A stretch of 64,000 nt of DNA from Heterocephalus glaber (GCF_000247695.1 NW_004624781.1:5895785-5959784); one strand, 5' to 3'; shown: positions 1 through 10,112, counted from the stretch's first letter. Made by a program: numbers and translations. Notes: a model not told the origin generated them from the sequence alone.

Positions 1-465
1 AGCCAAAGGAACTGAATGCAGGGTCTTGAGCAGATGTTTGCACACCCACATTCATGCCATCATTCTTCACTGTAGCCAAAGGTGGAATCGACTCAAGTGC
101 AGCCCACCAGATGGATGGGTAAGCAAGAGGGAGCAGATACTCATAGCAGAATGTTCAGCCTTTAAAAAACAAGGAAATTCTAACATACACTACAACATGG
201 CACACCTTGGGCCACACATTAAGTGGGCCAGTCAGTCATAAAAGGACAAGTATTGTCCAATCCTTCGAATAGGAGAAACCTGATGTTGTCAGATTCATAG
301 AGGCAGAAAATAGAACAGTGGGTTTCCAGGAGCTGGGGGCCTGGGAATGGGAATTACTGTTTCATAGGTATACAGTTTGTTTTAGGGAAGGAAAAGAGTT
401 CTAGAAGTGGGTGGTGGTGATTGGAGCAGAACAATGTAAATGTCACTGTTCATTTAAAAACAGTT
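1..465 (+). mobile_element. L1M-family LINE 3' UTR fragment
   Basis: The order of phrases matches the sense 3' UTR of old mammalian L1M elements: 'attcagcctttaaaa', 'ggaaattctaaca', 'acaacatgg', 'gccagtcagtca', 'aaaaggacaa', then 'caggagctggggg' and 'gtggtggtgattg'. It runs off the left edge, so the 5' part is outside the window. It has no coding capacity. A B1 follows immediately. Confidence 0.75.
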
Positions 466-467
466 TA

Positions 468-590
468 TCCAGGCATGGTGGCAACGCCTGTAATCCCAGC
501 ACTGGGAGGACTGAGGCAGGAAGATCGCCTTGAGTGTGAGGCCAGCCTGAACTACACAGTGAGACCCTGTCTCAAAAGCAAACAAAGAAG
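468..590 (+). mobile_element. B1 SINE
   Basis: 7SL-derived SINE in sense orientation: 'ccaggcatggtgg' start, 'cctgtaatcccagcac', 'gaggccagcctgaac' and a 'gaccctgtctcaaaa' end followed by an A-rich tail. It is full length and sits in the L1M 3' UTR just before that element's end. Confidence 0.9.
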
Positions 591-689
591 TGCTGATACA
601 AGCTAAAGCTTGATGGTCCCCGAAAAACGTCAGGCTAAGTCAAAGAACACATCACCAAAGACCACACCCTTAGGGTTTGTGCCTGAGAA

Positions 690-885
690 ATGCCCAGAAG
701 GGGCGGATCTACATGGCTGAATGGTTGCCAGGGTGGGAGGAGGGAGGGAGGTGCTACTTTTCCTTCTAGGGGGGTGAAAGTGTTCTAAAATTGGCACAAC
801 TTGAATATATGAAATACAACCAAATTATGTCTCTTTTTAATATGGGATATGTGAATTATACCTCGATAAGGATGTCTTTAAGAAT
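690..885 (+). mobile_element. L1M 3' terminal fragment
   Basis: 'atggttgccagggtggg', 'ggtgaaagtgttcta' and 'gtgaattatacctcgata' follow the order of the last 200 bp of old L1M elements. It may be a second copy of the element at 1-465 or a rearranged continuation of it. Confidence 0.6.
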
Positions 886-896
886 AATAATAATAA

Positions 897-973
897 AGGC
901 TTCAAGCGCAAGGACCTGAGTTCGATCCCCGTTACCAAAATAAATAATAAATAAATAAATAAAATAATAAAGG
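897..973 (+). mobile_element. 5'-truncated ID SINE with A-rich tail
   Basis: Only the 3' half of an ID is present: 'aagcgcaaggacctgag', the pol III B box 'gttcgatccc' and 'gttacc', then an (AAAT)n-like tail to about 973. The A box is missing, so the copy cannot drive its own transcription. Confidence 0.8.
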
Positions 974-984
974 CTAGCACATAC

Positions 985-1090
985 CGAAACTTTATGGGTG
1001 CTAGTACCATGGGTTAGGTTCATTTGTTTAATTTTTACAACTCCCCAAGGCCTGTGTTGTTATTCTTTTTCAGAACAGGACACTGGGGCA
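985..1090 (+). mobile_element. MIR SINE fragment
   Basis: Degenerate MIR signature: 'ggtgctagtaccatgg', 'ttaatttttacaac' and 'ttcagaacaggacactg'. It is old and highly diverged; boundaries are approximate. Confidence 0.5.
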
Positions 1091-1104
1091 TGACGAGGTG
1101 ACAG

Positions 1105-1112
1105 TGACGTCA
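1105..1112. promoter_or_regulatory. Perfect CRE octamer
   Basis: TGACGTCA, the palindromic CREB/ATF recognition octamer, lies in single-copy sequence with 'gtgacag' just before it. No CpG island or transcript start is visible nearby, so function is unproven. Confidence 0.4.
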
Positions 1113-1189
1113 GTAGGTGGCCATGCTCTGATAATCCAGGCAGCCTGCTCGACAGTCTTTGCTCCTAACCACAAGGACAACAATTGCCA

Positions 1190-1384
1190 TGAACTAGAAA
1201 TAATCACACTGCAGTCAGCTGCTTTCTCACTGAACACACTGTGGATATCTTTCTCTGTCAGTAAACACATACTTACGACACTGTTTTGAATGACTGGGCT
1301 ATTGGGTCACACAGACCTACCACAACTTATTAAACCACATTCCCACGTTCAGACAATAGGCTGCTCCTATTCTTAAAAAGTGCT
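1190..1384 (-). mobile_element. Old L1M-like fragment, left part
   Basis: Text of the type 'ctgtcagtaaacacata', 'gactgggctattgggtcac' resembles old L1M 3' sequence. It appears to resume at about 1799 after an LTR and an ID, so the three units are nested. Orientation and family are uncertain. Confidence 0.35.
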
Positions 1385-1680
1385 TGTATTAGCTAGACTT
1401 GCACTGTTGTGACCACAGGCTCACCAAAACATCTGAGAGGAGGAGCGGTTTATTTCAATTCAGTTTCAGCGAGGTAAGAACATTAGGAGAGAAGGGGATA
1501 CCAGAGGAAAGGTGCTTAACTCACAGCATCCAGGAAGCAGAGAGCAGGGACAGGAGGACCAGCAAGAGTCCCCATGTCACACCCCATGAGCCACTTCCTC
1601 CATCTGAGCCCAGTCTCCTCACAGACCCTTCCACTATGGGAGTCTCTTCAGGTAGTCAAGTTGACACTCAAGGGCCACAC
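1385..1680 (-). mobile_element. MaLR-like LTR, degraded
   Basis: Related in reverse orientation to the copies at 22035, 26043, 33392 and 37568. Shared marks are 'gtattagct', 'ggtttatttc', 'ccaggaagcagagagcag', and 'gtcaagttgacac' at the far end. It is a non-coding solo LTR relic of an old retrovirus-like element. Confidence 0.5.
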
Positions 1681-1684
1681 TGAG

Positions 1685-1795
1685 TTTTTTGTTTGTTTGT
1701 TAGTTTGCTTGTTTGTTTGTTTGTCTGTTTTGTACACGGGAGGGTCCTTGCCCTCGCACAGCAGGCAATGAAACAACTGAGCTAAATCCCCGGCC
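1685..1795 (-). mobile_element. ID SINE with long (TTTG)n tail
   Basis: On the minus strand it reads GGCCGGGGATTTAGCTCAG, then 'ttgcctgctg' and 'gcaaggaccctcccgtgtac'. The tail is an imperfect (CAAA)n on that strand, at 1685-1730. The B box is decayed, so transcription is doubtful. Confidence 0.85.
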
Positions 1796-1798
1796 CTC

Positions 1799-1935
1799 GC
1801 GATGAGTATTTTTGAGCATGAGCATGGGCACATGTCCCTGATCATTTCCCTAGAGTAAGTCCCTAGGAGGAGAATTCCTACTTTGGCTGCCATTACCAAA
1901 TGGTCCCCTGAGAAACATACTGTTGGCACACCAGC
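1799..1935 (-). mobile_element. Old L1M-like fragment, right part
   Basis: 'tagagtaagtccctagg', 'agaattcctactttgg' and 'ccattaccaaatggtc' recall the 'aattcctagaagtggaa' section of old L1M 3' regions. It probably continues the piece at 1190-1384 across the LTR and ID. Confidence 0.4.
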
Positions 1936-2166
1936 CTAGAAAGCCAGCCAGTACCTGGGGCAGATTCTCTTCTTATTGGCTCACTTGGTCATCAGTGGCT
2001 CTACTCAAGGGGACAGAACTGTGTGTTTATAGGGGAAAGGGAGGAGTCTCTTCCGTGAAGACTTCCCAGCTCAGAGTGAGGAACCTTAGCAGGTCCTTGG
2101 CAGGAAGTAGGTGACTTCTCTTTCAGAACTCTTCATCTCCATCTCTCTCATTGGGATGACTTTGTC

Positions 2167-2313
2167 CTTTTTTGGGGGGACAGGGTCTTGCTATGCAGTT
2201 CAGGCTGACCTTGAACTCACTGTGTGGCCCAGGCTGGCCTTGAACTCATGGCACGCCTCCTGCCTCAGCCTCCTGAGTGCTGAGATTATAGGCATCTGCC
2301 ACCACACCCAGCC
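2167..2313 (-). mobile_element. B1 SINE with internal duplication
   Basis: Reverse orientation. The phrase 'ccttgaactca' occurs twice about 29 bp apart, the tandem internal duplication typical of rodent B1. It ends at 'ccaccacacccagcc'. Confidence 0.9.
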
Positions 2314-2727
2314 TTATTCACTCTTTCAACTTGCCTGATGCTTAAAACCTGATCCCCAAATCTGAGTATCCAGCCTGGATTTCTCTCCAGAGCTCCAATC
2401 TCAGGCTCACAACTGTCCCCTGTCCTCATCAGTGGGTCCTGTCATCCCAGAGATAATTTTGGCGTCCACGCCCCACAGACCTCCTGCTCTCTTCTCCAGC
2501 AGCAAGGGACAGCAGTCTGGACACTCCCCCTTCCCCTCACCCCACATCCCAGCTGTCCACCGCCCTATCTAATCCATTGCTACCCACCATCAATTATTGT
2601 AACGGTTTCCTGATTGTTGCCATTCTCTGCTCCCTGCCTAAGTGAGCGTTCTAAAGTACAAATCTCATTTACATTTCCTCAGTTTTTTCAAAATTGCTTT
2701 CAGTGATTGGCTATTGTTTCCAGCAGG
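2314..2727. other. Single-copy or very old repeat DNA
   Basis: C-rich text with 'caattattgtaacggtttcctgat' in its right half resembles a widespread ancient mammalian repeat, but I cannot name it. No coding or RNA gene signal. Confidence 0.3.
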
Positions 2728-2870
2728 GCTGTCCAATAGATACAAAATGAGAGTGACATATATAACTTTAAATTTTTTTGTGGCCGCATTTAAAAAAGAA
2801 ACAGGTGATGTTCATGTTAATAATTTTTTTTTTTAAACCACAACCCATCCAGTATATTGTCAGGTCACCA
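2728..2870 (+). repeat. Ancient mammalian interspersed repeat
   Basis: 'gctgtccaatagat', 'gtgacatatataact', 'gtggccgcatttaaaaaag' and 'aacaggtgatgttcatg' follow a recurrent mammalian repeat whose family I cannot name with certainty. Confidence 0.45.
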
Positions 2871-2907
2871 TGCCATCAAAATTGTCTCTGCCTTTAATGG
2901 TTTCTAA

Positions 2908-3022
2908 AATTCTGAGGCAAGGTCTTGCTAAATTGCTAAGTTGCCCGGGCTGACCTTGAACTTGTGGTCCCCCTGCCTCACCCTTGAACTGGGATTGCAG
3001 GCATGCGCCACCACGCCCAGCT
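2908..3022 (-). mobile_element. B1-type SINE (no duplication)
   Basis: Reverse orientation, 'aaggtcttgctaaattgc', 'gttgcccgggctgacc', 'gggattgcaggcatgcgcc'. It is the 'ctaagttgcc' variant that also forms the B1 half of the B1-dID dimers here. Confidence 0.8.
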
Positions 3023-3800
3023 CTCATGGGATTTTTGTATGCAATCTTTGCAATGGCTATGTATGTTACACTTACATCAGCCTGGCCACACTTCAAGAGC
3101 TCAGCAGATACATATGCTACTGGCCATTGGCAGGGTAGAGAATGGAGTCCGAAGTCTCCCTACAGGAGGGAAGTGCTGCCTGGCGAGGCCTGGCCTCTCC
3201 CCGGCCTCATCTCTTTCCCCCATCACATCTTCTCTCCAGCACCTCCCAGGTCATCCCCTGTGCCTGCCTCAAGCCTCATTTTGCCTTCGGAACCCTTTCT
3301 ATCCCCCAAGGCCCATCCACCTCTCCAGCCACGTGAGCCCCTCCTGCACATCCACCATCACATCCGAGTATCACCCACATGAAGCCTTTTCTCTCTTGCT
3401 CCCAGAGTAGGATTAGACCCCCACTCCACCCTGCCTAGGCCTCTACACTGGTCAATACCCATCACGCACCAGTGTGCTCATCTGTTCACCCAGCGAATCT
3501 GTTACACAAGATTTCACCCTTTAGGGTCAAGGACATGATCTTGCTTTTACTTAATAAGTGTTGGATGAATGGATGGATGAACACTTAGGAAACCGAGTCC
3601 CAGAAAGAGGAAGTAACTCGCCCAAGGTGACATAACAAAGCATGGCATTCTGACGGACCTGGCAGGCTCAGTCCAAGGCTCCTCCTGCCTGCGGTTGGGG
3701 GTGTCAGCTGGCTCAGTCTGTAGCATATGTGGTATCCATGCATGCTGCTAAAATTTAGGTGGCCTGGGCCACAATCTTGCCATTTCTGCTCTGAATTCAG
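3023..3800 (+). other. Single-copy DNA with a MIR-like patch
   Basis: C-rich sequence without recognisable exon. At 3570-3665 the words 'gaacacttaggaaaccgag', 'gtaactcgcccaaggtgac' fit a decayed MIR in sense orientation. Open frames here of about 130 codons overlap one another and the B1 end and show no domain. Confidence 0.4.
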
Positions 3801-3804
3801 CTTT

Positions 3805-3954
3805 ATTTGATTGATTGATTGATTGATTGATCAATCAATTAATTGAGACAAGGGCTCAAGATGTAGTTCAGGCTGGCTTTGAACTCAAAGCAATCCTCCT
3901 GCTTCAGCCTACCAAGTGCCGAGATTATAGGTGTGCACCACCACACCTGGCTGT
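3805..3954 (-). mobile_element. B1 SINE with (TGAT)n tail and TSD
   Basis: Reverse B1 with an unusual (TTGA)n tail at about 3805-3842. ATTCAGCTTT flanks it at 3795-3804 and 3955-3964, a 10-bp target-site duplication. Confidence 0.9.
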
Positions 3955-3964
3955 ATTCAGCTTT

Positions 3965-4976
3965 GGTTGCCCTCAAATAATTATAAGGAAACAACAGGGA
4001 GCAGAAGAAGCACAGGGGCATGGTGCAGGGTGACACAGGGCTCTCAGGCAGAGCTGACCTCACTCGAGGAGGAAGGTGCTGGCTGCCACATGTGAAGAAG
4101 TCAGGTCTGCAGAGTATCTGAAGGGCGGGAAGCCTGGGGAGTGTCAGGAGAAAGGGCTGGTTAGAGCATCAGGGCCATCTGAGGACCAGGGTCTCAGTGT
4201 CCCTGCTACCAGCTAGCCTGGTACCTAGGCTCCCACCCTCAGTTTCCTCATGAACACAGCTCCTGCCTCTTTGCTGCATTCACACAGTAGACATTGCCAA
4301 TCAATCACTGAGTCTTCCATGCCTTGGAATTTCTCCATCTCTGCCATTGGGCTCACTGCAGGCTTCTGGCTGAAAACAGTTTGCCCTTGAGACTCTTCTG
4401 GCTCTGATCTAATTCTGGAGATAGAGATACATCCCTCTGGTCTTTGGGAATCCCCTAACGAGGTGCAAATGACTGTGGGAGAGAAACATCTCAAGTTCAA
4501 GTTCCTGTGAGCTTTCAGCAGCAGCTGATCTCTCCAGCCTGATCCTGCCAGGACCACCCGAGGCAGGAGAAAAGAACAGAGAGGAGGTGACAGGAGGACA
4601 GGAAGCCTAGGGCCTGCATTGGGACACATGGGACCCATTATCTAAGTGGCCACTGTGGGCACGTGTGTCTAGGGCACCACGTGCCACAAGAACCATCTTA
4701 AGAGAATAGTGTGGCCTCCTGTCCTCAGAGACATGCAGAACATGGGAGTTCTACTCCCCCTAAACTCCCCCTAAACCAACCCAAGGGCTGTGTTGCTAAG
4801 TGTAGGACAGCACAGGGCAGAGAGCAGCCTCTCCGTAAATACTGGAATGAATGCGTGAAAGACCGATGACCGTACACACGCCAAAAGGAGCCCACTATCC
4901 TTCAGGGGCAGCTGGGTGCAGCTGCACTCCCAGCCAGCAGGGAAACGTATTTCCAGAACAGTGTCTTCCTCCCCCA
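3965..4976. other. Single-copy DNA, no feature recognised
   Basis: About 1 kb of balanced composition. A minus-strand frame at 4225-4638 (137 codons) has no domain, no splice context and no codon bias I can detect, so it is not called a gene. Confidence 0.4.
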
Positions 4977-5088
4977 GACTGGGTCTCACTAAATCAGTAC
5001 GTTGTCCAGGCTGGGTTTGAATTTGTGCTCCTCCTACCTCAGCCTCTCAGAGTGCTGGGATTACAGGCCTGTGCTACCTCACTTGACT
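4977..5088 (-). mobile_element. B1-type SINE
   Basis: Reverse orientation with 'gggtctcactaaatca', 'gttgtccaggctggg', 'gtgctgggattacaggcc'. Moderately diverged. Confidence 0.85.
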
Positions 5089-5422
5089 CAAGTGCAGATT
5101 GGAAACAAACAGGCCAGTTTTAGGTGCAAATGCATTCATTTGGGGGCTGCATCAGGAAATCCAACATCTCTGGAATTGCAGACTGGGTGAAGTTGGGATT
5201 CCATGGCCAGCACTGTGGCCACTGTGTTCAGGGTGACTCACTGATCCTTCTGAGGGGACTTTGCCCCTAAAGGGTCAGCAAACACCAGGGGAGGAGTTGG
5301 CCAGATGTGGAAACTCCAAGCACGTACATTAATTATGAAAGGGAACAGCACGTTTCTATCTCATTGTTCCTTCAAACTGGAACTAAGAAAAGTTACAGAG
5401 CCCACGCGTGTTCTTTTCATTT

Positions 5423-5444
5423 TGTGTGTGTGTGTGTGTGTGTG
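5423..5444 (+). repeat. (TG)n microsatellite
   Basis: Eleven uninterrupted TG units, followed by an imperfect 'cacgcacatgcgtgtg' purine-pyrimidine alternation that extends Z-DNA potential to about 5460. Confidence 0.95.
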
Positions 5445-5446
5445 CA

Positions 5447-6395
5447 CGCACATGCGTGTGCTGGCTCAGACTCTCCTGCACCCTGATACACTTGTGCTTG
5501 GATCTCTTCTTCTTCCAGGACTGCACACCCTCATTCAGTTTAGATCGGAAGGCAAAGCCAGAGTTCACTTGGGCTGAGGACAAACCCCCTCTCCCTCTCG
5601 CCTCACCCTCGACCCAAGGAATTTGAACTTCATTGCATTTTCCCAGGCTTTTGCAACTAGAGCCTCTAGGAGGAAACAGTTCTGCACGCAGTGGCTGGTG
5701 GCACTTTTCCAGGGTTAGAATCCTTTTTGATTGAATTTCATCTGAGGGAGGTCTGATCTTTCAGGACTTCCAAGGCCTTCACTTAGCCTGTCCTAGTCAC
5801 AGTCACCGTAGGAGTACAGTGATGAATCATACAAGGAACCAAAGCCAAGACCCACAGGCACATTCCCTTGGCCACATAGCCTGGCACAGGGGTCCAGGGC
5901 CCTGGGACAGAAGCCCTATGTAGCACCATGTTCTTGGGACCAACACAAATCACATCCAGGCAGCTGGGCATCCTAGAAACCTTCTGTTGGGACCAGAATC
6001 TGCTGATCTAGGAGCCGGGGGACTAAGGTTCCTTCATCTGAATCCACCAGGAATTTGATCAAGGGGGTATATCCCAGAGTGTTGTGCAAATGCAAACCCA
6101 CTTTCTGTGGTTTCCGGTCAGATTCCCATTGGCTGCTGGAGCAATCACAGAACTTCTCTCAGAGTTATTCTCCTCCGCAATGGACAAGGATGCTGCCAGC
6201 CCTAGGGAGTCACACCATGGTGGTTGAGGAAAACTGCTTTTAACATCACCTCTCTTACATTGCACACTTAATCACCTGCATGGTATTGGCCACATTGGGA
6301 TGGCCACACACATGTCCTTATTTACACAGCATCCATATGGCCCTGCCTGGGCTCCAGGACCTCCCCATGAAAGATCCAGCTTTAGAACGTGAAGG
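5447..6395. other. Single-copy DNA, no feature recognised
   Basis: Mixed-composition sequence with no recognisable repeat of high score, exon or RNA gene. Confidence 0.4.
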
Positions 6396-6505
6396 AGCTG
6401 GGCATGGTGGTGTACCTCTGTAATCCCAGAACACAAGAAGCTGAGGCAGGAGGATCTCTGTGACTTTGAGGCCAGCCTGAACTACATAGCAAGACTGTCT
6501 CAAAA
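6396..6505 (+). mobile_element. B1 SINE
   Basis: Sense B1: 'gctgggcatggtggt', 'gtaatcccagaaca', 'ggccagcctgaactacat', 'caagactgtctcaaaaag'. Its A tail has grown into the adjacent trinucleotide array. Confidence 0.9.
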
Positions 6506-6506
6506 A

Positions 6507-6566
6507 GAAGAGGAGGAGGAGGAGGAGGAGGAGGAGGAGGAGGAGGTGGTGGTGGTGGTGGTGGTA
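6507..6566 (+). repeat. (GGA)n-(GGT)n trinucleotide array
   Basis: About 13 GAG units to 6546 then about seven GGT units. It grew from the A-rich tail of the B1 before it. The strand asymmetry (all purines then G/T) gives R-loop or G-quadruplex potential. Confidence 0.95.
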
Positions 6567-6872
6567 GAGGTAGTTGTTGAAGGAATGTAGTTAAAGGGAG
6601 GAGAAGAACCAGATGGGGCTTCCAGGGCACCAGCTCACACGAGGCTGGAGCGATGCTTCTCTACTCTGGGTGATAGTCACCCCTCAACCAGAATGTGGGA
6701 AGAGAGCCTGGCAGAGCAAAAGCCCCCGTCACCTGCAGCCACTTACCCCTTTCCCAGGCCCAGGTGGGCCCTGCCTGTCCCCTGGGAGCTACCTCAGGGA
6801 GGTGTTGAGGGACAAAAGTTTTCCCAGGCTTGGGGCGCCAAGGACACAGGCTTGGGATTCACTACATTTCCT
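6567..6872. other. Single-copy DNA, no feature recognised
   Basis: GC-rich stretch with no recognised repeat or exon; open frames continue into the SINE pair and are not gene-like. Confidence 0.4.
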
Positions 6873-6902
6873 GGGCCGGGGGTGGGGTGTGGGGTGGGTG
6901 GG
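6873..6902 (+). other. Candidate G-quadruplex motif
   Basis: Seven runs of three or more G separated by loops of one to three bases: GGG-CC-GGGGG-T-GGGG and onward. This satisfies the standard four-tract rule with short loops, predicting a stable structure on the plus strand. Confidence 0.7.
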
Positions 6903-6955
6903 TAGCTCAGAGGTAAAGCGGCAAGGCCCTAGGTTTGAACCCAGCAGAGCAGCAA
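6893..6955 (+). mobile_element. tRNA-derived (ID-like) SINE, diverged
   Basis: 'gtgggtagctcagaggt' is an A-box-like start and 'ggtttgaaccc' a B-box-like motif, ending in 'agcaaaaaag'. It faces the minus-strand ID at 6990-7041. Confidence 0.55.
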
Positions 6956-6989
6956 AAAAGTTTTTTTTGAAATTTTTTTGGGGGGGAGG

Positions 6990-7041
6990 GGTACCAGGGA
7001 TTGAACTCGGGACCTTGGCACCTGAGCTAAATCCCGGGCCC
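6990..7041 (-). mobile_element. ID SINE, shortened
   Basis: Minus-strand ID: GGTACCAGGGATTGAACTCG, 'gggaccttgg', 'gagctaaatcccgggccc'. The middle segment is deleted, giving about 52 bp plus a T-rich tail copy on the left. Confidence 0.8.
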
Positions 7042-7660
7042 TTAAAAAAGTTTCTTTTTAACTCTATCACCAGTTTGCCTTGACCAGGTTGAGACACGGT
7101 TTCAGTGTGAACTGATTTCCCCATCTCTGGACCACTCTGCTGCAAATAACTTCAACATGAGTAATGCGGCCATGTTTGTGCAGAGTTTATTTAGATAAGA
7201 AAAACAACCTCAACCTCGTGGGAGGGGCAGACTGCGTTTCCTGGGCCTGCGAGTTTGGAGGGTGGACTTGGAGGCCCCAGAAGCCCCAGGGAGTGGAGGG
7301 AGACAGGAGCAGGGGACGAGGAATTGCATGGCAAGATGCAGCAGCCCTCTGAGCTTCGGCTGCCGCTCCTGTGGAGAGGGCAGGCCGGGTTGTCCTAACA
7401 CCACCCACAAAGAGCTGGTGAATTCCGAGGCCGCATCGCTTGAGGCGCTGTAAACTGCAGAGAACAGGACCCCAGTTAGTTATTAATCAGTCCTGGACTC
7501 AGGCTGAGCTCTCAGGCCACCCAAGCCAGAGGAGACGGCACCACACCTGGATTTAAAGGCTTGGGTCCAAGGCTCCCTCCCACCCACCAGTCCTTGCCTT
7601 CAACCTCTCCCCCTGCCTGAGCCTCAATATCCCCCTCTGCGACATGGGGACAGTCACCCC
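7042..7660. other. Single-copy GC-rich DNA
   Basis: Short overlapping frames on both strands with no domain. No repeat recognised. Confidence 0.4.
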
Positions 7661-7663
7661 TCC

Positions 7664-7742
7664 ACTTCAGCCTCTTCAGGCTGGCCTCCAACTCCTCCTA
7701 CCTCGGCCTCCTAGGATTACAGATGTGCACCACCACATCCAG
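7664..7742 (-). mobile_element. B1 SINE fragment
   Basis: 'caggctggcctccaactcc', 'gcctcctaggattacagatg', 'caccaccacatccag', reverse orientation. Confidence 0.75.
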
Positions 7743-7800
7743 TAAACCCTGTTCCTCGTTCCTAGATAGATTCCATCTTTTTGGGCCCTGGGCCACACAG

Positions 7801-7853
7801 TGTGTTCAAGGCCAGCCTGAACTACATAGTGAGACTATATCGCTAAAAAAAAA
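7801..7853 (+). mobile_element. B1 SINE 3' fragment
   Basis: 'gttcaaggccagcctgaac', 'tacatagtgagac' and an A tail. Only the 3' third is present, inverted relative to the fragment at 7664. Confidence 0.8.
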
Positions 7854-8180
7854 TAGGCGAGGAGGGAGTAACGAAGGAGGCAAAGCTGCAGTGAGAACCA
7901 GACTGCCTTGGTCTGATGGGTAAATCACTCATCTTTTTAACCTAATAACACTTTGGAAACAATGCCTTAACTCCATCACTTGTTTAAAAAAAAATTTTTA
8001 AGCAAAACCCACTCTTTAAACAAAGAGCTAAACAGAGCCCCAGGTCATAAAGCAGGAAGGCAAATCTTCTCTGGCTAAGACAGGGATCTGGGCTGGTATC
8101 CAGGACTCCACCACACCTGATCAAGGGCTGATCGAGCGCTGGGCTTCAATGGCTCCAGATGCTGGCCTGGGCACAGGAGG

Positions 8181-8207
8181 TGCGCATGCGCGTGCGGAAG
8201 CGGAAAC
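8181..8207 (+). promoter_or_regulatory. NRF1 site with adjacent ETS-like sites
   Basis: TGCGCATGCGCG (8181-8192) fits the NRF1 consensus in full, and GCGGAAG (8194-8200) plus GCGGAAAC (8200-8207) are ETS/GABP-like. Such clusters mark TATA-less mammalian promoters. The surrounding 8110-8340 has local CpG enrichment, but no transcript or exon is evident. Confidence 0.5.
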
Positions 8208-8642
8208 TGGGGCGTCACCTGGAACCAGCCTAGATAGAGGTCCAGCCTCAAGAACTGGGGGTCGCCGGGTCCAGGACAGCTGACCGTGCTACAGCGGAAG
8301 CAACAACACACGCCAGATCCACAAGATTAATCACGTCAGTCCACCCCTGTGTGCCAAAGACAAGTGGTAGAGTATGCACCCTGTACAATCTGTATGGAAC
8401 TTAAAAATATACAAAACAATGTGGTATGTGCTCGCTGAGGTAGAGCGTATGAAGATGTACGTGGGAAATAAGTTTCTAGAAGAAATCACAGGAGAATATC
8501 TTTAACTTTGGCATGGGCAAAGATTTCTTAAACAGGGCACAAAAAAACCACAATAAATTGGACTTCATTAAAATTAAGAACCATTTATGGCAAGAGAAAA
8601 TGAAGAGATATTGAAGAAAACAGTAGAAAAAGGTACTGTGTG

Positions 8643-8676
<34 letters not shown>
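8643..8676. repeat. (TA)n microsatellite
   Basis: Near-continuous TA dinucleotides interrupted once by TG. It lies inside the L1 fragment and is a likely cruciform or unwinding site. Confidence 0.95.
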
Positions 8677-8677
<1 letters not shown>

Positions 8678-8752
8678 GAAACTATGCAAATTATATAATA
8701 AACTCCCACAAATTAATAAGGAAAAGACATTCAATTTTTTAAAAAACAAAGA

Positions 8753-8828
8753 GTCGGGGAATGTAGCTCAGTGGTGCGGTGCCTGCCTCACAAGTGCAAG
8801 GTTTTGAGTTCGATCTGGAGTACCAAAA
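8753..8828 (+). mobile_element. ID SINE inside L1
   Basis: 'gggaatgtagctcagtgg' A box, 'gagttcgatctgg' B-box region, then 'agtaccaaaa'. It separates two colinear L1 pieces. Confidence 0.9.
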
Positions 8829-9015
8829 TAAATAACCAAAAGTGAATGGCACTTTATAAAAGAGGCTATTTATATGTTTATCTGAAGGTTGCTAAGCACA
8901 CTGAAAGTTGTTCAACACCATGAACTATGCAGAAAATACAGAGAGATGTATGTGTACCGCTGCACACCCACTAGGATGGCTAACGTGTAAGAGCAGCAAC
9001 ACTGGGTATCACCAT

Positions 9016-9654
9016 GCTGTGGGTCATCCAGGGCCCCACTCCCGGGGACTGATCCTGCCCTTGCCCTGTGCCTGCCCTGCAAGGTGGAAGGTGGCAGCCA
9101 CGGCTTCCCCCGAGGGTCTCCTGGGAGCAGGCCTGGGCTGGACAAGGGGAGAGCTTGGCTTCAGTAAAAGCGGGGAGTTTTGGTATAAACTAGACCAAAT
9201 TTTCTGTTTACTGAACGGTGTCTTGGACTCTGAAAGGCCCTGGAAACTACAGGTCCTGCCTGAGATTTGATTTAGGGACAGGAAGAAAGACAGAAAGGAC
9301 AGAAAAAATAATAACATTGACTTCTGTTCACATGTCGAACCCAGCTGGATCTGCAGTCCTGTCCAGGTAGGGTGCTGGCCCACAACGGTACACCCCTCAT
9401 TTCCCCTCCACCATAAGGCAGGCCACTCCCAGGGCCACCTCAGCTCCACTGTGAACCTCAGAAGCGCCTCTCACCTCCAGGAAGGCCTTGCACAGGCAAC
9501 GGGGAAAATATTATTCTGCAAAACGTGGCATCAGCCATGGCATCCTCCTGAGCAGACTCCAGCCCACTGCATGGTCCTGCCTTAGATTCCTGAGGATTTG
9601 GGGATGATCTCTCAGTTTAGCTTTGCGCAAGCAAAAGGGAGGGAGGGAGCTGCT
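9016..9654. other. Single-copy DNA
   Basis: No repeat or exon recognised. A 141-codon minus frame at 9024-9449 crosses a poly-purine patch and carries no domain. Confidence 0.4.
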
Positions 9655-9775
9655 GTCAGTGAGTGCTTACTATATACCAGGAGCTGTCTTGCATTGCTGA
9701 GAACAATCGTGTGTGATGGGCATTGTTACTTTTACTATTATTATTCCCATTTTACAGGTGAGGCGGACAAGACCT
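9655..9775 (+). mobile_element. MIR SINE
   Basis: 'gtgagtgcttactatatacc', 'gtgatgggcattgtta', 'ttattcccattttacag' and 'gtgaggcggac' follow the MIR 3' half in sense order. Confidence 0.75.
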
Positions 9776-9921
9776 GGCTGTCTTTTCCCCATGTGCCTTC
9801 CACGGTGCTGGTCACTTTCTCCACTGTGTTGTAAAGATGACATGGGAGGCGTTTAGCCCAGGACTTTTATATTGTTATATTCTTATACTATGTGTGTTCG
9901 GTCATTATTACTTCTCTTTTT

Positions 9922-10112
9922 ATTTTTTTCAGCACTGGAGGTTGAACCCATGGCCTTCACACTAAGCCACTTCTCCAGCTCTGTTTTTATTTTTTACTTT
10001 GCCACAGAGTCTTGCTAAGTCCCTAAATTGCCTAAGCTGGGTTTGAACTTGTGATCCTCCTGCCTCAGCCTCTTAGAGTGCTGGGATCACAGGTGTGCGC
10101 CACCACATCCGA
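9922..10112 (-). mobile_element. B1-dID dimeric SINE
   Basis: In reverse: an ID-like half ('cactggaggttgaaccc', 'aagccacttctccagc'), a T-rich linker, then a B1 half ('gtcttgctaagtcc', 'gctgggatcacaggtgtg'). This fused architecture is known from several non-murid rodent families. Confidence 0.85.

Larger units (their letters stand above)
8468..9015 (+). mobile_element. L1 ORF2/3' region, split by an ID
   Basis: 'ggcaaagatttcttaaac', 'aaattggacttcattaaaa' and 'ttaagaaccatttatgg' match the end of L1 ORF2. After the ID (8753-8828) it resumes with 'gttcaacaccatgaac' and 'cacccactaggatggcta'. Decayed, non-coding. Confidence 0.75.
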
